This document shows positions 22,401-33,613 of a stretch of DNA of 64,000 nucleotides, in pieces. A program made the position numbers and the translations under genes. The DNA comes from Guillardia theta CCMP2712 (Eukaryota > Cryptophyceae > Pyrenomonadales > Geminigeraceae). The DNA lies in assembly GCF_000315625.1 (NCBI RefSeq), contig NW_005434545.1:111450-175449 (forward strand), in the 5' to 3' direction. The notes beneath the pieces were generated by a model, which worked only from the letters and a program-made list of their open reading frames with translations, made no database searches and was not told the DNA's origin. Numbering within the stretch: the first letter of the stretch is position 1; the number at the start of each line of letters is the position of its first letter.

Positions 22401-23085
22401 CTCGTCCCTCGTTCAACCTCCTCCCCCTCGTGACATCACACGCAGATCGAGATCTCCTCGCAGGTCCATGCATGCGTGACAGCGCTGGAGAAGCAGCACG
22501 CTTCTGCCTGTGCGAAGATCATCAAGAGCATTCGGAGCGAGAAGAGCGGATCGAGCGAGGGCAGCGAGGGAAGCTCCTCTATCAGGGACAAGGTCCCCAC
22601 TAACGACACAATCCTCCCACTGAGCGCCATCCTCTACTGCACGCGAGCTCTCTCCAAAGTCTCGGAAGGTGACGCATGCTCCACTGCCCCTCAGGCCTCT
22701 GCTTGTCTGACTTGTGCTGCTGCTAGAGGTCGCATTCGGCATGCGAGAGCTCTCCATCTCCGTCAACCCGGACTTCTCGATCCTAAAGGATCATCACAAC
22801 ATTCAGAGAGGCAACCTGGCCGAGGAAGTGGCGAACACCCTCGCCGACGCCAACGGCGAGATCTCCTCCACCACGTTGGCAACGTCGAGGATCTCCTTCG
22901 AGCTGGGGTTTGTCAACGGGAATCACTCGCTGACTGACTTGAGGGGCATGGAGGCTGACCCCCTCGTACGAGGGTCCAACTTGCGAGACTCGAACGAAAT
23001 CGCTCTCGAAGTCTCCCCCGACAGGTCTCAAGGGGAATCCGAGCAGGAGTATGTCCTCTGCCGCCGCTGCCAGAAGAGAATATGA
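19474..23085 (+). CDS. FUSC / aromatic-acid-exporter-like multi-pass membrane protein
   Basis: The first exon (19474-20613) begins MKDLHAKLLKEFRSFARLSS and carries a first hydrophobic block: FAPLVSLVCITPHLG, MAVLGLVVAAILGFPMAFII, LHVLLTVSSILILLPSL, LTAKLALVILTVLL, LASAAAGLLAALVVALL. A long soluble helical region (to about residue 380) and an exon AVKLLDRATYDARKKAFYSS follow. A second membrane block mirrors the first: ILYVFKLTLAINLALAAGIY, MWAAVAVCMVGPRSLMEVGG, IFAAVVMILVQSVTLEIGHF, LLILPWVFVMGYL and FLGVIIYIAIEVLI. Two membrane blocks separated by soluble domains are typical of FUSC/ArAE/ALMT-type transporters that export organic anions or aromatic acids. The C-terminus is soluble, ending EEYVLCRRCQKRI-like (YVLCRRCQKRI). 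About ten short introns. The substrate is unknown. Confidence 0.75.
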
Positions 23086-23277
23086 AGGCAGAGCGCATCA
23101 GGCCTCAACGGGACGAGCATGAATACAATGAGTCATAGCGTTTCTTTCCGTGGTGTCAGAATTTGAGTACCAGACTCGTGGGTGGACGAGAAGAAAAGAG
23201 ACACCCACGCTCCTCATGTGTTTCACAGGCATGAAGTCCAACAGCAACAAGTTTAGTGTTCACAGGAAGGCTGAGCT

Positions 23278-23769
23278 TTATCCGTAGTTGAGTCGAAAGA
23301 TGTCGTTGAGGACCCAGAATCCCCCACCTCCTGGGAGGGGCATGAGGACGAAGGTCTGGCTATACTTGAGAGGAGGACGATCTTCTGCCTCCCCTTCTAC
23401 TTTGAGGTTGCCGCAAACATGTACCAGAACACCATCGCCTGCGGTCGGGTGAGAGTCCATGCTGGTGACCTGGTGAGCGACTTGCTGGAAGGGCAGAGAC
23501 TGTAGCAAGCGCAGATCAGCGACTTGAGAGCAGGAGAGATCGCACAGGCACCGTGAGCTTGTTCAGAATATTGGCCTGTCCTTGAATCTTCTCTCCCTCC
23601 CACGACAACCTACGATGCTCACTCAAACATCGTCCTTCACGCAACGACATTCAAATTACATCGACTGATCCTGATACAAGCTGCCCAATCCAGCTCTGTT
23701 GGTATCGAATGCCTGGTAATAATGGGCTACAAAAGCCTTCCCAACAGTTTCAAACTGGGGCTCAGCCAT
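23278..23769 (-). CDS. NTF2: Nuclear transport factor 2 (NTF2)
   Basis: The first exon starts at ATG 23769 (MAEPQFETVGKAFVAHYYQA, then FDTNRAGLGSLYQDQS). The second codes WEGEKIQGQANILNKL. The third codes LPFQQVAHQVTSMDSHPTAG, LVHVCGNLKVEGE, YSQTFVLMPLPGGGGFWVLN and DIFRLNYG. These match the NTF2 fold in order, including the W-EG, SLPFQ and NDIFRL landmarks. NTF2 imports RanGDP into the nucleus through FxFG nucleoporins. The predicted length of about 125 residues is normal. Two short introns. Confidence 0.93.
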
Positions 23770-25382
23770 CTATTTAGAAGATATTCGTGTCAGAACGCAA
23801 GAGTAACATCGAGGCAGGTCTGAATATGACCAACACATCTGTGCTGCTACTCAACCTCGCAGTCAGTTCACTTGTCTCAAATTCCGAAAGAGGAAACAAA
23901 CAAGAACTATGATTGATAGAACAACAAAAAAACGTGGAGACGATGTTTGCACAATGTGATCGTCTCAATCTAGATTCCATTGATCACTACCCTTTCCATC
24001 CATCGGGTTGGATGAGCGGATTATTAGTTGAAGCATGCGAGACATGTTCATCACATGGAGTTTGAGCTAACACAGCAATAGTCCGTACACAAGAATGGGA
24101 AAATATAACACCTTGTAACAGATTTAAGAAGGAGCAGCAAAAATCATCCCAAACATTCTGGTCAGATTACACAACCCCCTTCGTCACGACCACGCTGCAA
24201 GCCCCCCGTCTCCTGCTTCTAAACCTCCTCGTTCCCAATTCACAATCAGCATCAGCCTTCTTTTACTGCTTTTTCCTCGTCCTCACACATTTTCGGCATG
24301 ATCCATCGCCTCCTCGTCCTCCTCGTCCTCTTGTTGTCTAGCGATCCCGCCATGGCACGCGGCGAAAGTTCTGGAGAGGTAACAAGTACCCCACCACCTC
24401 TACTACCCCCACCCTCTCTGCCTGTTGCCACCCCCTTTTCCATCTACACAGTCCTAGGTCCAAAGACATACCCGGGTCCTAGAATCCGTGTTAGGATGAA
24501 TGCCTCACCCCAACCAGATATCGATCAAGATATTTGAGGGGGTAGGGTAGACAGTCTGAGGACCCGTAGTTCGGTCAGATCTGGAAGGGGGTGATGATGG
24601 AAATTTGAAAATTCAAAATTTAGGTGTATTTTAAACCAAAGTTACTGGGATACTTGCCGAATGTCTTCATGAAAATTTGGAAATAAAATGGGAGAATTGT
24701 TCAAATTCCAAATTTCTTCAAACAGTTCTGCTTTTTGAGATTTTGACCCAAAGATCCAAATTCAGCTTTTATGAAACCGAATTGATATTTTGAAAATTAT
24801 AAAGAAGATTTCAAAATCGGATAGGAACTTGGTCCGAGGGAGAAATGCCGGACGTCGGTAAGCGGAAGAGGAGGAGGAGGAGAGGAGGAAGAGGAGGAGG
24901 AGGAGAGGAGGAAGAGGAGGAGGAGGAGGGCAAGGAGGAGGAGGAGGAGAATACATCTCTAGAGGGAAGAATGGATGGCAGGAGGGACAGCGAAGCTGTC
25001 ATAGACATGTTTTTGGTTGGGCCTCACAGGCACAATGCTTTGTGCAAAATCAAAACTTCTCGTTGCAAGTGAATTACAATGCAATGGTTGAGTTTCGTGT
25101 TAGCTGTGAAGCTAAGTTTCCATCATGTTGGTCTCCTGCGATTTTACACTTGTTATAATGCATCTGCCTTGCTTTTGCTCCTTCCTCCAAGTGTTGCTGC
25201 CATGGTTTTGTTTTGCTTTGCCTTTTCTTTTTCTCTCTTTGTTCACCCCGGAGGCTTCTCTCTTTGCTCCTGATTCCTCAATACTCACTCCTGTGTTTTC
25301 GTTTTTGATCGACGTGTCATTTGCATCCGTGCAATTCTTGGTTGCTGTTGGCTGTGTGTGTTTGTGTTGGCCAAGCTGATCG
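23770..25382. other. Intergenic region with AT-rich island and GGA microsatellite
   Basis: A roughly 1.6-kb spacer upstream of the MYST gene. About 24400-24620 shows G/C-tract phrases such as GTACCCCACCACC and GGGGGTAGGGTAG. About 24600-24830 is strongly AT-rich with repeated AAATTT/GAAAATT words. About 24865-24952 is a GGA/GAG microsatellite. About 25080-25370 is T-rich with GTTTTG/TTTGC runs and may hold a 5' exon of the acetyltransferase. Confidence 0.55.
24298..24537 (+). CDS. Possible small secreted protein
   Basis: A 79-codon frame beginning MIHRLLVLLVLLLSSDPAMA looks like a signal peptide with an Ala-x-Ala-type cleavage region, followed by RGESSGEVTS and a Pro-rich stretch. No homologue recognised and no splice continuation examined. 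The Pro-rich part coincides with CCACC-rich non-coding-like sequence, so this may be chance. Confidence 0.22.
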   Translation: MIHRLLVLLVLLLSSDPAMARGESSGEVTSTPPPLLPPPSLPVATPFSIYTVLGPKTYPGPRIRVRMNASPQPDIDQDI

Positions 25383-27195
<1,813 letters not shown>

Positions 27196-27275
27196 CTGCC
27201 AAGTGCTGTAGAATACAAGCTTTCCAACTGAGATTTTCATGAGGTCTTTTATTCTTGAACGTTTTTCCTACTGCC

Positions 27276-29179
27276 TTACTGGTGAGCGCACTGTACTCGC
27301 TGTCCTCCACGCATGTCTTCATCGTCATCCTCGTCATAAGCACCAGATCGACCGTGCCCAGTTCCCTTGCCAAGGTTCTGGATGTCGGCGTCATGCATGA
27401 CAACCTCCTCGGCTTCGTTGTGTGGAGGAACTCCTTGAGCTGGCGGCAAAGCCTGAAGAATGGTCAGATAATCAGCGTCCAAGGTTTGCCAGAGGAGAGG
27501 GGAATGAGTTTTGCGGTGTCTATTTCGTCCATGCTTTTCATTGTGTTCGAGCACGGTCAGAGAACACCTTTGTCTCAGCAGATATGATAAAATTCCCATA
27601 ACACAATAGCGCTTGCGTTCAGGAGGACAGTTCTGCTTGATACAAGAATGCACGAAATACACGCAACTTACCCCGATCAGAGCTTTGACGTCTTCAGGTG
27701 CGATGCTTCCGTTCTCAGGGAACTCGATCTCGAACTTAACGTAAAGCTTGCCCTGTGCTATCGAGTCAGAACGAACATGTCTTCGTCCACTTGCCGACCT
27801 TCACGAAAGGATTCTTATGCATGGGCATGCCTTCATCTTCAATAGTCTTAACATCGCCAGGACGGATCAGCTCGCCCTCTTTCGTCTTCACAATAAGCTT
27901 TCTCTTGTCAAGATGCTCAACGACGAAATGGCAGCCACAGAGAGCTTCAACAAGTTTGATCTGACCATGCAAGTCAAAAGCTCGTTGAGAGGAGGAAAAC
28001 AATGTCATACTCTCTGTTGCATCAACAAGTCATCGCCCTTCCTAATGAACTTTGGATGCTCTTTCTGTTGTACAACGAAGACGACGTCGCCGGGCAACAT
28101 TCCAGGCTTCTGATCCGCCTCACCCGCAAACGTGATCTTCTGGTTGTGCTTCATACCCTTGTCGATTTGGACCTCAAGCACTTTCTTCTCCTTGGTTGTC
28201 TTCTTTCCGCTACATTCTGTGCACTTGTCCTTGGGTTTGATGCTGGTGCCGGAACCTTCGCAATCCGGGCAGCGAGCTTGCATTTGCTGGATCATACCAG
28301 GAGCAATTTGTCTCACAACGAGCTTCACACCATGTCCATCACATGACTGGCAGGTTGTGTTAGCGTTGGGATTCTTGCTGCCAGATCCATTGCAAGCTGT
28401 GCAGATGATGTCCCTGGTGAGGGCAAGCTTCACGGTCTTTCCGTTGTAGAGGTTTTCCAGATCGACTTGGATCGGATGAACCAAATCCTCCCCTTTCTGC
28501 GGACCTCTCTGCCTTCTTCCGCCCCCTCCAAAAAATGCAGAGAAAATGTCGTGCGCATCGCCACCTCCTCCTCCACTCTCCACGGCTTCCTCGCCGCCTT
28601 CATCGTACAGCTTTCTCTTGTTCTCGTCGGAGAGGATCTCGTAAGCTCTGGTGATTTCCTTGAACTAGAAAGCATACATCGTCAAGAAGTACCAGTGACA
28701 GTTTCGTAAAAGAGAGAAAGGAGACACAGAGAGAACTAAAGATTTGTGCGCATCGGTTAGGAAGAGGAAAATATTTTGATTCAGGCATGAAATTGCAGGA
28801 GCACAAGGCTGTTCGACATTAATATTTCTTTCTCACCGTTGCTTCGTCTCCACCTAGAATCAAACGTCAATCGATCAAGCATGACAAGCATCTCACGATT
28901 AGAAAGAAAAAGAGCGACAAAGCACACGCATGCTTGAGAGAAATGGACAACAAAACAAGCATGCAAGAGCAGAGGTTCGGAGAGGCAAGTTCTGCTACCT
29001 TTGTCCGGATGGTGCTTGATAGCAAGCTTCTTGTAGGCTTTCTTGATCTCGGAGTCCGACGCGTTCGACTCGAGTCCGAGCACCTTGTAGAGCGAAGTGT
29101 TGTCCACCTTTTGTGAGCCTCTTCCAGCGCCACCAGGAAAGCCTCCTGGAAAGCCATCGAAGCCGCCGCCGAAGAACAT
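27276..29179 (-). CDS. DNAJA: Type I DnaJ/Hsp40 co-chaperone (Ydj1/DNAJA-like), farnesylatable
   Basis: Starts [20 protein letters not shown], an unusual Gly/Phe-rich N-terminal extension before the J domain ([32 protein letters not shown] with the HPD motif). A 17-nt exon (28842-28858) supplies GDEAT. The next exon continues [20 protein letters not shown] and a G/F region ([11 protein letters not shown]). Four zinc-binding repeats follow: [32 protein letters not shown]. The substrate-binding domain includes [20 protein letters not shown] and [20 protein letters not shown]. The C-terminus ends [10 protein letters not shown], a CaaX box with Gln at X, predicting farnesylation and membrane association as in Ydj1. 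It stimulates Hsp70 ATPase in the cytosol. Confidence 0.95.
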
Positions 29180-29384
29180 GACGCTGAGGCTTCAGGAGAT
29201 AACAAGAGAGTGGAACGAGTTCAGGAAGCAAGAGCTAGGAGGAGAGGAAGAAGAAGGGAGGAAGGACGAGCTGGCTCTGGAATGCAGGAGCGCAGTCGGC
29301 GGCGATGCAGGCTGCCTGATCGGCCAGCGGGTGGGGTGCTCAAGGCATACCAGGGGTACTTTTCTCGAGGTTTATGTGGGTGGT

Positions 29385-30434
29385 GGTTGATGCATGGGTG
29401 TTCGCAGGAGGGGTGGTCACTTGAAAGGCGGGAAAGTGTGCAGGAGTATGAAAAAAGAAAGTCTCCAGAGGGGTGGGGTAGTCTCAACTGACTTGAGGTG
29501 GGGTTATAGGGTACTCAAAGAAAATGGCGGGGTGGTTTCATGGATTTTCAGGGGTAGTTTATCATATGGGGTGGGGACAAACTAGGAATGTGAGAGGGAT
29601 GGGCAATATAGACTTCAGAGTCATCGAGAGAAATGCAACCTAGGGGGGGTAAGGTAGACACCAGTTGGGTACTCAGTTGCTAAGAACATATGGGAGATCG
29701 ATTCTAGAAGAGATCCTTCAAATATTTCATCACATGGTGAAAATTGCCAGGAAATAGGTGCTCATTCCTAGGTAGGGTATGTGGACCCTCGAACAAATGG
29801 GTTAATATATGGTACAAGGAGGGGTACAGTCGCGACATCACGTGCGAACAGCTAACGCAACGATGAGATTTTTGACCTCTCAAGAAACTAAAAAGGACGG
29901 GTAGTAATTTCATTTTGTTTCGTGCGACATTCCGTACATTCTCGAAGACTCTTGCAATGGACCCAGGGCCTCTCAGATATAGGGTGGGTCAATAGCTTTC
30001 CGAATGGACGTGGGGTAGGGTACCAAACTTAATTGTACATGGCCCAAGGACCCGTGATGGTACGTAGATAGGGTATATTATGAGGGACAGGTAGGGTGGT
30101 CAGGTGATTCAGGTGGTGGTGCAAACGATGGTGGGTAGTAATGGGAATTGGTGGGGTAGTGTGAGGAAGATGATGATTGCGTTCAGGAGGTGTAGGCATA
30201 TAAGGGGAGCCACAGGGTAGTAGGGGTAGTCTAAACACGCGTTTGCGGTACAAAGGGTGGGTACTTTCTGGGGAGAAGGAGAGGTTGGTAAGTTGAACAC
30301 CCTGTCAGGGGTCGATGACGGGTAGCTAAATCATGATGAAAGGTAGGGTGGGGTGGTTGAATCTTTGTCAACAACTGACTAGTACTCACTCAGTCTGACC
30401 CGGGAACTAGACCGGGCGGGCCGGGCCCGGTAAT
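29385..30434. repeat. G-tract-rich non-coding island (GGGTAGGG/GGGGTGGG/GGGTAC words)
   Basis: About 1 kb whose plus strand is packed with GGGTAGGGT, GGGGTGGGGT and GGGTACY words, without a fixed period. It ends in a GC-rich core (CGGGCGGGCCGGGCCCGG, 30413-30430). No coding frame with protein-like composition. Similar islands occur at 54.8-55.3, 59.3-60.4 and 61.5-61.65 kb. Confidence 0.7.
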
Positions 30435-30978
30435 TTGGGGATGAGGGGGGACAGCCCCTACATCAAATACGAAGAGTCAGGATTGACTCTTCATATCGTC
30501 CGAATCGGTATGGCAGCGAGCGAGGGGAGATTGCGGGTAGAGCAGCAGAGATGGCGAGAAGGCTGCAGGCGGAGAGCGGAAACTAGAGCGGTTATAGAGA
30601 TAGAAAGATATTTGGAGGCAGGACAGGGAGACGGTGGTGAAGTGGATGAGTTAGTTCAGATGTAGGTACCGATTTGAGACCTGTCCGTGAAGTTTGTCGT
30701 GATTCATGCCTCTTTGTCTTTATGCACTCATTCCAATTTTCTTTTGTTGAGATTGATTTTGGTATGAGAAATCAAATCTTGCATGGTTTCATTGCGTGTT
30801 TGAGTGTTGCAAAGGTTCGGACGTAAATACTGTACGATGTATTTCGATATTCCTAATAGAGTATCTTATATGAACATGCTTGTGCTGTATGACTCGGCAG
30901 TGTTTTTCGTTCTTTCGTACTTGTTATAAGTATTTGGCTGAGAAGCTTGCATCGACTGATTTTTTTTTGCCTATAGAG
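30435..30978. other. Spacer; possible upstream exon of the following small gene
   Basis: 30435-30662 has an open frame rich in Arg/Glu with no recognisable features. 30690-30960 is T-rich and ends in an acceptor-like TTTTTTTTGCCTATAG at 30961-30976, immediately before the ATG at 30979. It could be 5' UTR plus intron of the small ORF below. Confidence 0.35.
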
Positions 30979-31119
30979 ATGTTCACTCAGCTTCACCGCG
31001 ACTCCTCTGAGTACAACAGCGTTGCTCCCTTCACCATGCCTTCCTACAAGTCGGTGATGAGCCAGTACAGCGCCTCCACCTCCACCTACGAGTCCAAGGC
31101 CCCCGTCGAGTTCTTGTAA
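30979..31119 (+). CDS. Small 46-residue hypothetical protein or terminal exon
   Basis: ATG follows a strong acceptor-like pyrimidine-AG. The 46-residue frame (MFTQLHRDSSEYNSVAPFTM, then PSYKSVMSQYSASTSTYESK, ending APVEFL) uses C/G-ending codons heavily, unlike the AT-rich flanks, which suggests selection for translation in a highly expressed gene. Rich in Ser, Tyr and Thr, with no hydrophobic segment. No family recognised. It may be the last exon of a longer gene. Confidence 0.4.
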   Translation: MFTQLHRDSSEYNSVAPFTMPSYKSVMSQYSASTSTYESKAPVEFL

Positions 31120-31585
31120 GCTCCGCATTTGCAGTGTGACCTCGGAAGGATGTGCGAAGGAGTCTGGGAGATCTCTTCCAGCTGTTTGTGAATAAACTTT
31201 CAGTATCACTGAGGTTTTGTAGTTGTGTTGTTACATTTTGCTATTTACAAACACAGAATATGACATTCAGAAATGGTGAAACTTTAGCAGTGGTCCTGCA
31301 GTTCGTCAATGTGAAAATTTGCAAGCATCATGCTTACCTGTCGTTGTTTCGCATATCTCGATGTTCCCGTGCCCGATGACATCTCGCAAGTGAAACCTGT
31401 GCAACCTTCACTACCTGCGACCTTGAAGAGGATTCCACTTATACCGCATCCCGAGCGTCGAAAATCTCAACCTGATCTTTTCGATCTCCTGCGGATCGCA
31501 GGTTGATTAGTTCAGTGCTGTTGAGGGATCAAACGTAGATACCCTAACAAGCATCTCTGAAAAGCGTCTCTTCGAGATGACCTGC
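31120..31585. other. Intergenic spacer (convergent)
   Basis: This lies between the end of the small plus-strand ORF and the stop of the STK19-like gene. AT-rich sequence at 31180-31330 probably contains the 3' UTRs. No feature recognised. Confidence 0.6.
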
Positions 31586-33058
31586 CTAATTGTCACTCCC
31601 TACAAAACGATCCTTTTGCCCTCTCACATTGAGAATTTCTCTTCGTCCCTGCATGATTTCGTTGAAAAAAGGCCCCATCCCCTTCGTTCAAATTGTTGTC
31701 AACCACAATGCGGAATCTTCGGGCAATGCCAAACCGGAAGAGCAAAGATGAAGGAAAGGTTGTCTCTTTGCACCAGTACGCCACAATCGGTGAGTATCCT
31801 CTGGGCTACCTTCACCTGCTTCGTGTTGAGAATGGGAACAGAGGAGTCCAGCGATCATCACGTCTTCATCGCTCCAGGTTTCTGAGGATCGCAGAGACGA
31901 TCTGAAAGCATCTTCGACATCGTCAGAGAGCCATTCTTCTCTCCAAGACAGCAGACCCGGCACGTCGACAAGCTCCGGTGGAGCGAGCTTGAGGAAGTCT
32001 TGTAAATCAGATTGCATTATTGTTGGGTGGTGACACTGGAGAGGTTTGTTTGAGCATCGAAACAACGAAAGAGGCAACTAGGACCCGACTGATGACACAT
32101 GCAACGAATCGGCTGAACACTTGAAGCTGTGGTCACCAACCTCGAGCAAGCAACAGTCCTGCTCTCTACCTTCTTCCACTCCTCTTTTTGGTCGATTCAG
32201 TTCTTCATCGTTCTTAGCTTCTATCTTCTTGCGCTTCGTTGAGCCTTGACTGCAAAGCTGGTCCGCGATGCGAAAAGCTGGACGAGGGCTATGAAGGAGC
32301 AAGGAGATGTCAAGGAGGCACCTGTGTCGATCTGTTTTTCTTCTCGAGATTCTGTACATCTAGAACGACTAGACAAGGGGCTTCAGACTCCGAACGGACC
32401 TGATTCCAAGTTCTCACCTCGCTTTCTTCCTGAACGTAAGGACTTCTTGCAGGAGGCGCAAATAGTCCGGAGTCTTCATGATCAGCTCATCGTTGGCGTA
32501 TCCTATGAGCTTGAAAGTCCGGATATCCTGTCGGAATATCAGGAACCAGGAAATGTTGTGATAACAGTTTCACCCTCTTCTTGACAGCATTGTCCAGCTG
32601 CCGGTCGACTTCGGTTCGGCTCTTGACGATGGAGTAGATCTGATCATGCACATAGAGGTGAGGATAAGAGAACACCTCCACCCCCTTCCACCCGCAGAGA
32701 CGGCACCTGCGAGACCAAGACCACAGGGTAGGCGCCCGCAACTGGGCACTTGGGATACTGTTGTCGCAACAGCTCGAACGCAACCTGAAAGCACGTCACA
32801 TGTCGCATCCCATTGTACCAGCATCTCTCTTCTGCTCTATCAAGGGAGACGGTGACATCTTCTCTTTGTTGTCTAGGCGCGGGCAATGGCGGCCAACATA
32901 CAACAGTGATCGTGGAGGTAAGCATGGCTCACCATGGCATCGTCTGGCAGCTCACTGAGTATGAGTCTGTTCTCCTCTTCGTCATCTTCCTTCTCGTCGT
33001 CCTCCGCCTTCCTCGCGCTCCCTTCGCCATTCCCGGATCTCCTCCTTCGTTTCAGCAT
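31586..33058 (-). CDS. STK19: STK19-like winged-helix nuclear protein
   Basis: ATG 33058 begins MLKRRRRSGNGEGSARKAED (NLS-like), then an acidic stretch ending LILSELPDDAM. Following exons read VAFELLRQQYPKCPVAGAYP, HDQIYSIVKSRTEVDRQLDN, and TIRTFKLIGYANDELIMKTP then DYLRLLQ. These align in order with human STK19 (QVYSLVPDRT.VDRQL; IRIVQLG...IIFTEDY). Near the end, LVQRDNLSFIFALP splices across a 53-nt intron to GMGPFFNEIMQGRREILNV, matching the WWLAVPGAGRF...GRQAVL segment, and closes GQKDRFVGSDN (stop 31586-31588). STK19 is now regarded as a triple winged-helix DNA-binding protein acting in transcription-coupled repair rather than a kinase; no kinase motifs are visible here either. Middle exons (31800-32450) are approximate. 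Confidence 0.82.
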
Positions 33059-33613
33059 TCGGAGCGATCTGAGAATCGCCCGATCATAGGGCGCGCGGCC
33101 CGCCGCCCGGCCCGGCCGGGGCCTGACTCGCGGCCGCCGTGGACTCGGACTCGGCCCGGGCCGTTACTAGTAGGCCCAGGGTTCCGGTGCGGCATCGTAG
33201 CACATCCTCCAGCATAGTGACGGTTGTAAGATGGCGGAGTTGAAGATCAGTCGCTTGTCGCTCAGTATGGCCAGCCGCGATCGGATGAAGATCAGTATCT
33301 TGTCCCTGACAGTATGCAGCCGATGAGCCTTGTCGCCTTCGAGAACTTGAGCCGGAGTCCGAAATGCGGCACTGAATGGTTGAATGTTAGCATGTCACTC
33401 TGGCTTGCGGCAGAGCTCTGTTGGTATCCCCCCCGAGAAATTGCGGCACTGAGCTCAGACTGATCAGACTCTTGCCACAGACGGTCACGGTGACTTAGTG
33501 AGTGAAGCATGTCACAGTGTGATGGACTCGGAGGGGAAGGAACTTCGGAACGATCTTCTGAGACAGTGACTGGGGCCGGCGTTCAAGGGGATCAGCGAGT
33601 GTGACAAGCTCTG
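33059..33613. other. Divergent spacer with GC-rich island (33090-33185)
   Basis: Between the STK19-like start and the PH-domain gene. 33090-33185 is very GC-rich with nested palindromes (GCGCGCGGCCCGCC, GGCCCGGCCGGGGCC, GGCCCGGGCC). The remainder has near-repeats of GATGAAGATCAGTATCTTGT-like text around 33240-33305. No coding sequence. Confidence 0.55.

Noticed and set aside
31560-31790. Apparent frameshift near the 3' end of the STK19-like gene
   Set aside because: A 53-nt GT-AG intron joins FALP to GMGPFFNEIMQGRREIL in frame and matches the family, so no frameshift is needed.
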